From positions 1 through 6,242 of the forward strand of contig DONH01000121.1 of NCBI GenBank assembly GCA_003509235.1: a DNA stretch of 6,242 nucleotides, read 5' to 3'. The notes under the pieces are model-generated. The model searched no databases. It was given only the letters and a program-made list of their open reading frames with translations, and had not been told where the DNA came from. A program made the position numbers and the translations under genes. The stretch is from Planctomycetaceae bacterium. Lineage in GTDB: Bacteria; Planctomycetota; Planctomycetia; Pirellulales; UBA1268. Every line of letters begins with the position of its first letter. Positions within the stretch are counted from its first letter, which is position 1. Positions 1 to 6,241 of the stretch are shown here, piece after piece.

Positions 1-1
1 A

Positions 2-559
2 ATTTTGATTGCTGGCTGTGGGTGGTATGGTGATCCACCTGATGATCATGGTCCGCAGGCCGGCGCTCAACAGCCGGTCGCAAACCCTGTGTCTATTGCC
101 GTTGCTGATCATTCGGAAATAGTAAGACGGATCGCGTCACATCGTGGACGGGTCGTTATCCTCGACTGCTGGAGTACATCATGCCCACCATGCGTTAAGG
201 AATTTCCAGGTCTTGTGGACCTAAAAAAAGACTATGGTGACACCGTGTCGTGTCTTTCACTATCGTTTGACTTTGAGGGGTTCGGTGTGCCTGAAGACGT
301 ACTCGAGCCAGTGAGAAAATTTTTGGAGCAGGTTTCGGCGGGCGATATTGAGAATCTACTCAATAGTGATGAGGCAGATGCCTTGTATAAAAAAATGAAC
401 ATTACGAGCGTCCCCGCTGTTATGGTCTGGGATCGTAATGGTACGCTGATACAACAATTTGATGATGAGTATGCCAGTGAAAAGCTTGGAAGAACTTTTA
501 CCTATGATGACGTACGCCGAGCAGTTGATCAGGCACTCAGTTCCCAGTCGAAGGAATAA
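2..559 (+). CDS. Thioredoxin-fold (TlpA-like) lipoprotein, 5' end off window
   Basis: Probable membrane-anchored thiol-disulfide oxidoreductase acting outside the cytoplasm. The frame is open to the left edge. The first in-window start-like codon is TTG at 5, but the residues there read L-I-A-G-C, a good lipobox with the acylated Cys at 17-19, so the real start and most of the signal peptide lie upstream. Counting from that TTG, a low-complexity linker rich in Pro, Gly and Gln (residues 7-30) precedes a thioredoxin domain. It shows the strand VVILDCW, the redox motif CPPC (60-63) and the cis-proline loop SVPAVMVWDRNG (Pro137). An extra Cys55 occupies a place where this family usually has an aromatic residue. 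The long segment between CPPC and the cis-Pro resembles TlpA/ResA-type proteins. The gene ends 6 bases before the signal peptidase start, so they are probably co-transcribed. The fold is secure; whether it acts as a reductase, and on which substrate, is not shown. Confidence 0.85.
   Translation: MLIAGCGWYGDPPDDHGPQAGAQQPVANPVSIAVADHSEIVRRIASHRGRVVILDCWSTSCPPCVKEFPGLVDLKKDYGDTVSCLSLSFDFEGFGVPEDVLEPVRKFLEQVSAGDIENLLNSDEADALYKKMNITSVPAVMVWDRNGTLIQQFDDEYASEKLGRTFTYDDVRRAVDQALSSQSKE
551..555 (+). promoter_or_regulatory. Ribosome binding site of the signal peptidase gene
   Basis: AAGGA lies 10 bases before the ATG at 566 and just inside the end of the upstream thioredoxin gene. It supports that ATG as the start and tight coupling of the two genes. 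Confidence 0.6.
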
Positions 560-565
560 CGCACA

Positions 566-2401
566 ATGGTAGATGGGAAAAATAAAAAGAACCAACCGGT
601 AATACCCGGTCTTTTGGATGAAACTGCGGATGGGCCGACACAACAAGATGTTGTTCGTGGTCCTCTAGGATTTGGAAGAGAAACAGTCGAATCTCTTGTC
701 ATTGCATTTACACTGGCTCTTCTATTTCGTGCATTTGAAGCAGAAGCTTTTGTCATCCCAACCGGCTCCATGGCTCCAACGCTAATGGGTCGACATAAAG
801 ATCTTGATTGCAGTGAGTGTGATTTTAATTTTCAGGCTGGAGCCAGTCGAGAAGAAGATGATCAATCGCACACCCTACGAACCGAATTAGGTCGATTGAA
901 TCGCGAGCTTGAACGGTTACGACGGTTGGCTGCTGATTCATCCGCAGGGCTACAGCAGCGAGACGTTGCGCAGCAACAGATTGCTGACCTTGAGTCACCA
1001 AGTGGAAAATTGGCGGTACTTAAAATGCGACTCGCCGGTAAGATGATTGCTTCGGCGACCTGCCCAAATTGTGGAAATGTGATGAAGCTGATTGAGGGCG
1101 AGGGGCCTTCTGTTACATACGACGCGCGCTATCCTTCGTACAACGGCGACCGAATTCTTGTTGATAAATTTGCGTACGACTTTCGAGAACCAAATCGGTG
1201 GGATGTTATCGTTTTCAAGTATCCTGAGGGAGCAAATACAAACTATATAAAAAGACTTGTCGGTTTGCCGAATGAATTGGTGAGTATTGCTGGAGGAGAC
1301 ATATGGACAAGTCGTGACGGGCAGCCAGCTACAATTGCCCGGAAACCGCCGCATGTGATGCAGGCTATGTTACAGGTTGTCCACGACAGCAACTTTCCGG
1401 CCTCTCTTATGCAGGCAGAGGGTTGGCCTTCTGCCTGGACCGACTGGGCCGATACGAGTTTGTGGAAGTCAGAAAAGGACCGGCGTCAGTTCACAGCAAC
1501 ATGTTCAGCAGGACAGTCAGCAAGTCTTCGGTATCAGCGATTCAACCCGACGCCAGATGACTGGAAAGAAGTTCGACTCGGGCTGGAAGTCCGTAAAGGT
1601 GTTAGACCTGCCCTCGTCAAAGACTTCCAGGCTTACAATGCGATCAGTCAGGGTGGTCATTGGGTTGGTGATCTTGCTGTTGAATGTGCTCTTGAAAGCA
1701 AGTCCGACACTGGTCGCATCGTACTTGATCTCGTTGATGGTGGGCAGCAACATTCTTGCTCAATTGACCTTGCCGACGGTACAGCAACGCTCGAAGCTGC
1801 AAGTGGTGTCACTGCATCGGCAGCAACTCCAATTCGGGGCAAGGGTTCGTGGGAAGTACTGTTCACGAATGTGGATGATGAACTGAGGCTTTTTGTTGAT
1901 AAAAAGATCATGCCAACAGCGACACCAGTCCTTTGGGATTCCGAGATCACCAAAGAGTCAACTCGTGATCCCGTGCTTGAAGTTGTCGAGCCAGGATCGA
2001 CTGTCTTAACAGACCTTGCGCCTGTTGGTATTACAGTAAAGGCAGAAGATGAACCTGTTGCTGTTGCAGTTTCCTCAATCAAAGTTCTTCGTGATATCTT
2101 TTATATTGGTGCTGTTGGTTTTGGTCGCCGAGGTGAAATACGCGATGAACCGATCCTCGAATTTCCGCTTGAGTCTGATCAGTTCTTTGTTTTGGGAGAT
2201 AACTCGGCTGCCAGTAAAGATGGGCGACTTTGGATTGACGTTCATTATGTGGAGCGGCGACTGCTTCTAGGCCGAGCAATATCGATTGTTTGGCCGCATA
2301 TGGTGACGGCATCCCGACACGTGACGGTTACCCTCCCTATACTGGGCGAGTTGCGATTGCCCTCATGGCCAAACTTCGCGAGGATGAAGTTTATCCGATA
2401 G
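566..2401 (+). CDS. lepB: Signal peptidase I (S26 family), large form with two inserts
   Basis: Membrane protease that removes signal peptides from exported proteins, using a Ser/Lys dyad outside the cytoplasm. A cytoplasmic N-terminus is followed by one membrane helix (about 41-57) and box B, IPTGSM, with catalytic Ser68. The general base is Lys229 in NYIKRLVGLPNE. Box E is VLGDNSAASKDGR (542-554), close to the family GDN-S-DSR pattern. At 611 residues it is about twice the length of typical bacterial enzymes because of two inserts. The first (80-175) carries Cys pairs C82-x2-C85 and C166-x2-C169, suggesting a split zinc ribbon around a charged, probably coiled-coil helix (102-158). The second (about 255-505) is beta-rich and includes WEVLFTNVDDELRLFVDKK, reminiscent of LamG/concanavalin-like folds. 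No C-terminal membrane segment is seen. Such large forms are known to me from planctomycetes. It lies between the thioredoxin gene and lptB. The catalytic assignment is firm; the roles of the inserts are inference. Confidence 0.95.
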   Translation: MVDGKNKKNQPVIPGLLDETADGPTQQDVVRGPLGFGRETVESLVIAFTLALLFRAFEAEAFVIPTGSMAPTLMGRHKDLDCSECDFNFQAGASREEDDQSHTLRTELGRLNRELERLRRLAADSSAGLQQRDVAQQQIADLESPSGKLAVLKMRLAGKMIASATCPNCGNVMKLIEGEGPSVTYDARYPSYNGDRILVDKFAYDFREPNRWDVIVFKYPEGANTNYIKRLVGLPNELVSIAGGDIWTSRDGQPATIARKPPHVMQAMLQVVHDSNFPASLMQAEGWPSAWTDWADTSLWKSEKDRRQFTATCSAGQSASLRYQRFNPTPDDWKEVRLGLEVRKGVRPALVKDFQAYNAISQGGHWVGDLAVECALESKSDTGRIVLDLVDGGQQHSCSIDLADGTATLEAASGVTASAATPIRGKGSWEVLFTNVDDELRLFVDKKIMPTATPVLWDSEITKESTRDPVLEVVEPGSTVLTDLAPVGITVKAEDEPVAVAVSSIKVLRDIFYIGAVGFGRRGEIRDEPILEFPLESDQFFVLGDNSAASKDGRLWIDVHYVERRLLLGRAISIVWPHMVTASRHVTVTLPILGELRLPSWPNFARMKFIR

Positions 2402-2441
2402 GTCAGGTAGCGTGCCTCCCAGATGGACACGAAGTGAAATC

Positions 2442-2446
2442 AAGGA
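2442..2446 (+). promoter_or_regulatory. Ribosome binding site of lptB
   Basis: AAGGA sits 6 bases before the ATG at 2453, ideal spacing. It fixes the lptB start, which is also where family homology begins (MSLLKAEGLVKVYG). Confidence 0.65.
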
Positions 2447-2452
2447 CAGATC

Positions 2453-3205
2453 ATGTCACTGTTAAAAGCTGAAGGGCTTGTGAAGGTTTATGGACGTCGT
2501 CGTGTTGTCGATGGCGTTTCCTTTGAAGTTCACCAGGGTGAAATCGTTGGTCTTCTTGGCCCGAACGGTGCCGGGAAGACAACAAGTTTTCGCATGACGT
2601 GTGGACTTGTTATTCCAAATGGCGGCCGTGTGCTCCTGGATGATAAAGAGATTACAAAGTGGCCGATGTTTAAGAGGTCGCGAGATGGTGGTATGGGGTA
2701 TCTTGCTCAGGAGCAGAGTGTTTTTCGTAAGCTGACAGTTCAACAAAATCTTTTGGCAATTATGGAACTCATTGGCATGCCACCCAAAGAGCGCCGTCGC
2801 CGAAGTGAAGAGTTGATGGAACAATTCGATATCACACGAATTCGAAAGTCGAAAGCACATTATATTTCGGGTGGTGAAAAGCGACGGCTTGAAATTGCTC
2901 GTTGTCTTGTCACGGAACCCCGGATTATTCTGCTTGATGAACCGTTTACTGGTATCGACCCAGTGACGATCCACTCGATTCAAAAAATCATCATGGGGTT
3001 ACGGGATGATGGCATTTCGATCCTGATTACAGACCACCGCGAGCGTGAGACGTTGGCGATCACGGATCGTAGCTATATTGTGCGAGCAGGAAAAATTCTT
3101 TGTCATGGTACAGCAGAAGAAGTATTGAATAACCCGGACGCCAAAAAGTATTACTTTGGTGAAACACCACCTGGGAATCCTCTGGATTCAACCGAAGCGG
3201 CATAG
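2453..3205 (+). CDS. lptB: Lipopolysaccharide export ABC ATPase LptB
   Basis: Cytoplasmic ATPase of the LptB2FG transporter, which extracts lipopolysaccharide from the inner membrane and drives it along the Lpt bridge. All nucleotide-binding motifs are intact: Walker A GPNGAGKT (36-43, Lys42), Q-loop YLAQEQ (Gln86), signature YISGGEKRR (137-145), Walker B RIILLDEP with catalytic Glu163, D-loop GIDP and the H-loop His195. LptB-specific features mark it out from generic ABC ATPases: SVFRKLTV after the Q-loop, where Phe91 matches E. coli Phe90 at the contact with LptF/LptG, and TDH..RETLAITDRSYIV. After His195 it reads RERETL where E. coli has NVRETL. At 250 residues it is about 9 longer than the E. 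coli protein, from a short polar C-terminal tail. No lptF, lptG, lptA or lptC is in the window, so its partners are elsewhere. It is probably the third gene of the envelope cluster, 51 bases after the signal peptidase gene. Confidence 0.95.
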   Translation: MSLLKAEGLVKVYGRRRVVDGVSFEVHQGEIVGLLGPNGAGKTTSFRMTCGLVIPNGGRVLLDDKEITKWPMFKRSRDGGMGYLAQEQSVFRKLTVQQNLLAIMELIGMPPKERRRRSEELMEQFDITRIRKSKAHYISGGEKRRLEIARCLVTEPRIILLDEPFTGIDPVTIHSIQKIIMGLRDDGISILITDHRERETLAITDRSYIVRAGKILCHGTAEEVLNNPDAKKYYFGETPPGNPLDSTEAA

Positions 3206-3221
3206 CAAATCGTTTGATTTG
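3206..3221 (+). terminator. Small hairpin directly after lptB, weak terminator candidate
   Basis: CAAATC-GTTT-GATTTG forms a perfect 6-bp stem with a 4-base loop directly after the lptB stop codon. It is AT-rich and has no T-run behind it, so it is not a canonical intrinsic terminator. It may stabilise the 3' end of the message or have no role. The rest of the 172-base gap to recQ holds no gene that I can support. Confidence 0.2.
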
Positions 3222-3343
3222 ACTGCACAGTTGATTTGATTACTCGGTGTTTCACATCAGGTTTGTTTTCTGACCACATGCAAACGCGTGCTCATGTGAA
3301 AAAAGCAATCTTAAAAAAAGTTGAGGAGATGCGAAATATTCTC

Positions 3344-3383
3344 GAGTAGCTGGGAACTCGCAGTGTAAAGCGTAGAGCTACTC
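3344..3383 (-). terminator. Inverted repeat across the recQ stop codon
   Basis: GAGTAGCT (3344-3351) and AGCTACTC (3376-3383) are perfect 8-base inverted copies with a 24-base loop, and the right arm contains the recQ stop codon. On the recQ strand, T-runs of 7 and 6 follow at 3319-3313 and 3304-3299. The nearer run starts about 24 bases beyond the stem, too far for a standard intrinsic terminator. Listed as a weak candidate for the recQ 3' end. Confidence 0.2.
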
Positions 3384-4820
3384 TGCCGATGGTGTACCAA
3401 GAAAATAGTTGTTTAAAAATTCACGTCGGTCAGTTTCGCAGCGTGCGTATTCAACCATAGCGAGTAGTTTCTGCTGGTCCCGCCGAAGTTTTTCAGCCAG
3501 CAACGTTTCATTTATCAGAGACTCTGGAAGTCCTCCGTATTGTGAAATCTGTTTTTCTGTGCCGGCGACCTGCTTGCTGAATTCAATTGCCCCAAATCGC
3601 TCGAGCATGAGGAGCGCACTCTCAGGACGTCGGTCATGGCGTGCCTGTCGGCCAAGAAGTTTTTCATTTAGCCACTCGATACCAAAAGCATTCACCTTTT
3701 CAAGATCATGTTCGAGTACATGATCGATCTGACGGTAAAAGTCAGCATCTGGATTTGCCCACAGAATGAATTCCATGAGCATAGGAAGATCATTTTGGTC
3801 ATAGAGGAGAGTGCACTGTGACGGGAATCCATCCCGACCGGCTCGGCCAATTTCTTGATAGTAGCTTTCGAGTGAGCCAGGAACTTCGGCATGTGTCACG
3901 GTCCGAATATTGGATTTATCGATCCCCATTCCAAATGCATTGGTGGCGAGAACGATTGGCTCTTTGCCACGAAGAAAGCGTTCTTGCATTCTCTTTCGGT
4001 CGACTGGCCGTAGGTTTCCATGGTAACAGCCATGAGAAATATCTTCTTCCTCAAGGAGATAGCTAAACCGCTCAAGTGTTTTGATGAGTGTGAAGTAGAT
4101 AATGTGGCCGCCATCAACGGCCTGAAACTTTTTGAGGATGTGAAGAAGGTGCTGCAACTTATCGTCTTCGCCCCAGACCTCTTCGACGAGAAGAGCAAGG
4201 TTAGGCCGTTCAATGCCTTCATGAAAAACCTGTACGTCAGCCTCTTCAAGGCCTAGTTGATGGACAATGTCCTGCTGTACCTCATGTGTCGCTGTAGCTG
4301 TGAGCGCGAGTGTGGTGGGATAGCCAAGAAATTCACGGATTTCGCCGACACGCGTGTAGTCTGGTCGAAAATCATGCCCCCATTGGCTTACACAGTGCGC
4401 CTCATCGACAGCGAGTAACGGCACCTTTCGGCCATCCAGCACACGACGAAACTTAGATTTCTGAAATCGCTCCGGTGTGATATAGAGCAAGCGATATGAA
4501 CCATTTTCAATTTCATGATAGCGAGCTATCCGTGCTTCTTTGGTGAGAGAGGAGTTGATAAACGTGGCATCGATGCCACGAGCATTGAGCGCATCAACCT
4601 GATCTTTCATCAGTGCGATGAGTGGACTGAGTACGACCGTCAAGCCGTCCTGTACGAGCGCCGGCACCTGATAACAGAGACTTTTCCCACCGCCTGTTGG
4701 CATGAGAACAAGACTGTGCTTCCCAGCGAGTGTCCGTTCAATAATCGCTTGCTGCGTTCCACGAAATGATTGATAGCCGAAGGTCTCTTGTAAAACGTCT
4801 TGGGCTTTTATTCGAGCCAT
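3378..4820 (-). CDS. recQ: RecQ-family ATP-dependent DNA helicase, short form
   Basis: 3'-5' DNA helicase expected to act in recombination, repair and fork processing. From the ATG at 4820 (480 residues) it has motif 0 FGYQSFRGTQ (14-23), Walker A MPTGGGKS (40-47, Lys46), DEAH (139-142) followed by the RecQ-type aromatic loop CVSQWGHDFRPDY, motif III LALTATAT (171-178), motif V VLATNAFGMGIDKSNIR (290-306) and motif VI QEIGRAGRDG (322-331). The region after the helicase core is unusual. A helical, winged-helix-like part (about 370-415, WLNEKLLGRQARHDRRP) leads to YARCETDRREFLNNYFLG and the protein ends there. Only the first of the usual four zinc-binding cysteines (Cys461) remains, and neither a full RQC nor an HRDC domain is present. 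An in-frame GTG at 4838 would add six residues (MVEFPT). Neither start has a clear ribosome binding site; ATG is preferred because the conserved sequence begins shortly after it. It is transcribed convergently with lptB and divergently from the hydrolase gene, so it appears to be a single-gene unit. Confidence 0.93.
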   Translation of the reverse strand: MARIKAQDVLQETFGYQSFRGTQQAIIERTLAGKHSLVLMPTGGGKSLCYQVPALVQDGLTVVLSPLIALMKDQVDALNARGIDATFINSSLTKEARIARYHEIENGSYRLLYITPERFQKSKFRRVLDGRKVPLLAVDEAHCVSQWGHDFRPDYTRVGEIREFLGYPTTLALTATATHEVQQDIVHQLGLEEADVQVFHEGIERPNLALLVEEVWGEDDKLQHLLHILKKFQAVDGGHIIYFTLIKTLERFSYLLEEEDISHGCYHGNLRPVDRKRMQERFLRGKEPIVLATNAFGMGIDKSNIRTVTHAEVPGSLESYYQEIGRAGRDGFPSQCTLLYDQNDLPMLMEFILWANPDADFYRQIDHVLEHDLEKVNAFGIEWLNEKLLGRQARHDRRPESALLMLERFGAIEFSKQVAGTEKQISQYGGLPESLINETLLAEKLRRDQQKLLAMVEYARCETDRREFLNNYFLGTPSAE

Positions 4821-4845
4821 TGTTGGGAATTCTACCACTGGTATG

Positions 4846-4903
4846 TTTTATCTGTCTTCATGCTATGGAAACTACGCCGTTCGGTGAAGGGTATCAGATA
4901 AAA
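4846..4903. repeat. 9-bp inverted repeat in the recQ/hydrolase divergent gap
   Basis: TTTTATCTG (4846-4854) and CAGATAAAA (4895-4903) are perfect inverted copies with 40 bases between them, inside the 149-base gap between two divergent starts. The left arm lies about 26-34 bases before the recQ ATG; the right arm is about 67 bases before the hydrolase ATG. The arms could be paired binding sites for a regulator or mirrored promoter elements. No convincing -35/-10 pair with normal spacing was found for either gene. Confidence 0.4.
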
Positions 4904-4955
4904 TGTTTGTTAAGATTAATTTTTGAAACCGTCATATAGGTGACAACAAGATACT

Positions 4956-4961
4956 GAAGAG
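4956..4961 (+). promoter_or_regulatory. Ribosome binding site of the secreted hydrolase gene
   Basis: GAAGAG lies 8 bases before the ATG at 4970, an acceptable Shine-Dalgarno-like sequence. It agrees with that start, which directly precedes the signal peptide. Confidence 0.4.
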
Positions 4962-4969
4962 AATGTCAG

Positions 4970-5998
4970 ATGTATAAACCCATGTTACTTGTTGAGTTGT
5001 TTCTTTTTATAGCCCTGTGGAATGTCATAACGGTTGAAGCTGGTCAACGGTACGAACTTTCTCAGCGAGCAAGTGAGATTGATTCAGCAACACGAGAGCA
5101 TCCAGAATTAGGCTTTGTTTTCAAGGACACGAAGACTGGAAAGCCTGCTGATATAGAGCATGCCATTGTTGATACCCGCGTGCCCTCAAAGCGTCGGCTC
5201 GTTATCTGGTTGATGGCATATAGCCCCGAACTTTTTGACCGGCTTGCAGGATATGGTCTTCATGGAATTCAAGTTCATTACGCGAACCGCTGGTTTGGAA
5301 CGGTGCCTCCTGAAGTTCGTGATGCGGGGGGTGTCCTTGGTCCAATCCGACTTGAGGCAGCAACTGGCGAGGACTATAGCCCCCTTGTCAGTATTCCCAA
5401 GCCTGATGGAATAAAGGAACGTGCACGACAGTTTCTCCGTTGGCTACAAAAAGAAAATCCACAGGGAAGGTGGGGGCAATTCCTCACAAACGACCAGAGT
5501 GATCTGCGGTGGGACAAGGTGATCATGGCAGGGAGTTCTCATGGTTCAACGACTGCAGCACGATTCTCAATGCACCAGTCCGTAGATCGTGTTGTGATGT
5601 TTTGTGGACCTCGTGACAACACAGAAACCTGGCAGGGTGGTCACTCCGCGACATCTCCACACCGCTTCTTCGGATTTACTCATGTGCTTGATAAAGGATG
5701 GCAGGAAGATCATTACTGTCGATCCTGGCAATTACTCAAATTGAATCAGTGTGGTGATGTCGTCAATGTCGAAAAGTCATCTCCACCGTATAAAAATACT
5801 CGACGACTCATCACAGACTGTGACCTCAAAGGAAATGTGCGACAAGCTCACTCCGGCGTTGTGCCAAAGCAGAGCGCTTTTCGAAATGATGCAGGAACAT
5901 TTCGTCACGAAGCAGTATGGAAGTATCTTTTTCTTCATCCCATCGAAAAGATCGGTGAAGCCGTCAGTCCTGACACTGATTGTGAGATGAAGCCGTAA
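4970..5998 (+). CDS. Secreted alpha/beta-hydrolase-like protein, BPSS1187 type
   Basis: Exported protein of unknown substrate with an alpha/beta-hydrolase look. An N-terminal signal peptide (hydrophobic core about 5-20, likely cut after VEA at 24) directs it out of the cytoplasm; no lipobox or other membrane segment is seen. The putative nucleophile elbow is VIMAGSSHGSTTAARF (184-199), a GxSxG motif with Ser190, followed by a strand ending in VVMFCGPRDNTETW. Acid candidates are Asp216, Asp283 and Asp285; the best histidine candidate is His294 in QAHSGVVP. Other distinctive stretches are HYANRWFGTVPPE (103-115) and HYCRSWQLLKLNQCG (248-262). From memory this matches the BPSS1187 family named after a Burkholderia protein; that assignment was not checked by a search. 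The start is supported by the signal peptide and a GAAGAG site. It is read divergently from recQ with no visible functional link. Being a hydrolase is an inference from the motif, and the substrate cannot be read from the sequence. Confidence 0.8.
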   Translation: MYKPMLLVELFLFIALWNVITVEAGQRYELSQRASEIDSATREHPELGFVFKDTKTGKPADIEHAIVDTRVPSKRRLVIWLMAYSPELFDRLAGYGLHGIQVHYANRWFGTVPPEVRDAGGVLGPIRLEAATGEDYSPLVSIPKPDGIKERARQFLRWLQKENPQGRWGQFLTNDQSDLRWDKVIMAGSSHGSTTAARFSMHQSVDRVVMFCGPRDNTETWQGGHSATSPHRFFGFTHVLDKGWQEDHYCRSWQLLKLNQCGDVVNVEKSSPPYKNTRRLITDCDLKGNVRQAHSGVVPKQSAFRNDAGTFRHEAVWKYLFLHPIEKIGEAVSPDTDCEMKP

Positions 5999-6079
5999 TT
6001 GTTTTAAAAACATTTAGGCTTGTTGTTGAGACGTCAGAATCTTCTATGCACTAGGTTAACAGGCTACGACGTAGTACGG

Positions 6080-6241
6080 TTATTGGCCGAAGCCAAGTTT
6101 TGGTGGCTTCATGCTTCGAAGTGTCAAGACAGCACCCACGGACATGAGTGCCAACCCAAGCCATCTGGGTGGAGAGACAACCTTTCGGCTTGCGGTACCC
6201 TGCCAGGCATTTGGAGTGATTGTTTCCTCAGGAGTGATCTG
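6080..6241 (-). CDS. C-terminal end of a probable membrane protein, partial
   Basis: A minus-strand frame open to the right edge encodes 53 residues and stops with TAA at 6082-6080. The visible end reads as a polar, Thr/Pro-rich segment (QITPEETITPNAWQ) and then SPPR, followed by a hydrophobic stretch WLGLALMSVGAVLTL and a basic tail RSMKPPKLGFGQ. This is what a C-terminal membrane helix with positive charges on the cytoplasmic side looks like. There is no PEP-CTERM or LPXTG motif. The family is not recognised. The gene would converge on the hydrolase gene with an 81-base gap (5999-6079) in which nothing further is recognised. A competing plus-strand frame at 6111-6242 overlaps it and looks less protein-like. 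Because only the tail is visible, it remains uncertain whether this is a real gene. Confidence 0.45.
   Translation of the reverse strand, partial: QITPEETITPNAWQGTASRKVVSPPRWLGLALMSVGAVLTLRSMKPPKLGFGQ

Noticed and set aside
1377..1886. 169-codon plus-strand open frame overlapping the signal peptidase insert
   Set aside because: It lies wholly inside the in-frame signal peptidase gene, shows no recognisable domain, and the main frame has conserved boxes on both sides of it.
1657..2082. Ser/Thr-rich 141-codon minus-strand open frame
   Set aside because: Its composition is what the reverse complement of the signal peptidase reading frame yields; no start context or domain.
2462..2983. 173-codon minus-strand open frame opposite lptB
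   Set aside because: It is antisense to a clearly conserved ABC ATPase and encodes no recognisable domain; a shadow of the lptB codon pattern.
3275..3298. Inverted repeat CACATG / CATGTG in the lptB-recQ gap
   Set aside because: The 6-bp stem with a 12-base loop is followed by A-runs on the plus strand and has no T-run after it on the minus strand, so it is not a terminator for either gene.
4963..4977. Four-codon ATG-to-TAA mini-frame overlapping the hydrolase start
   Set aside because: Too short to support as a regulatory leader; it could arise by chance from the local sequence.
6000..6012. Palindrome TGTTTTAAAAACA after the hydrolase stop
   Set aside because: The centre is only one base, so it cannot form a hairpin, and AT-only palindromes of this size are common.
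6089..6110. Hairpin GAAGCCA / TGGCTTC with an 8-base loop
   Set aside because: It lies within the end of the minus-strand partial frame and has no T-run on either side, so it does not qualify as an intrinsic terminator.
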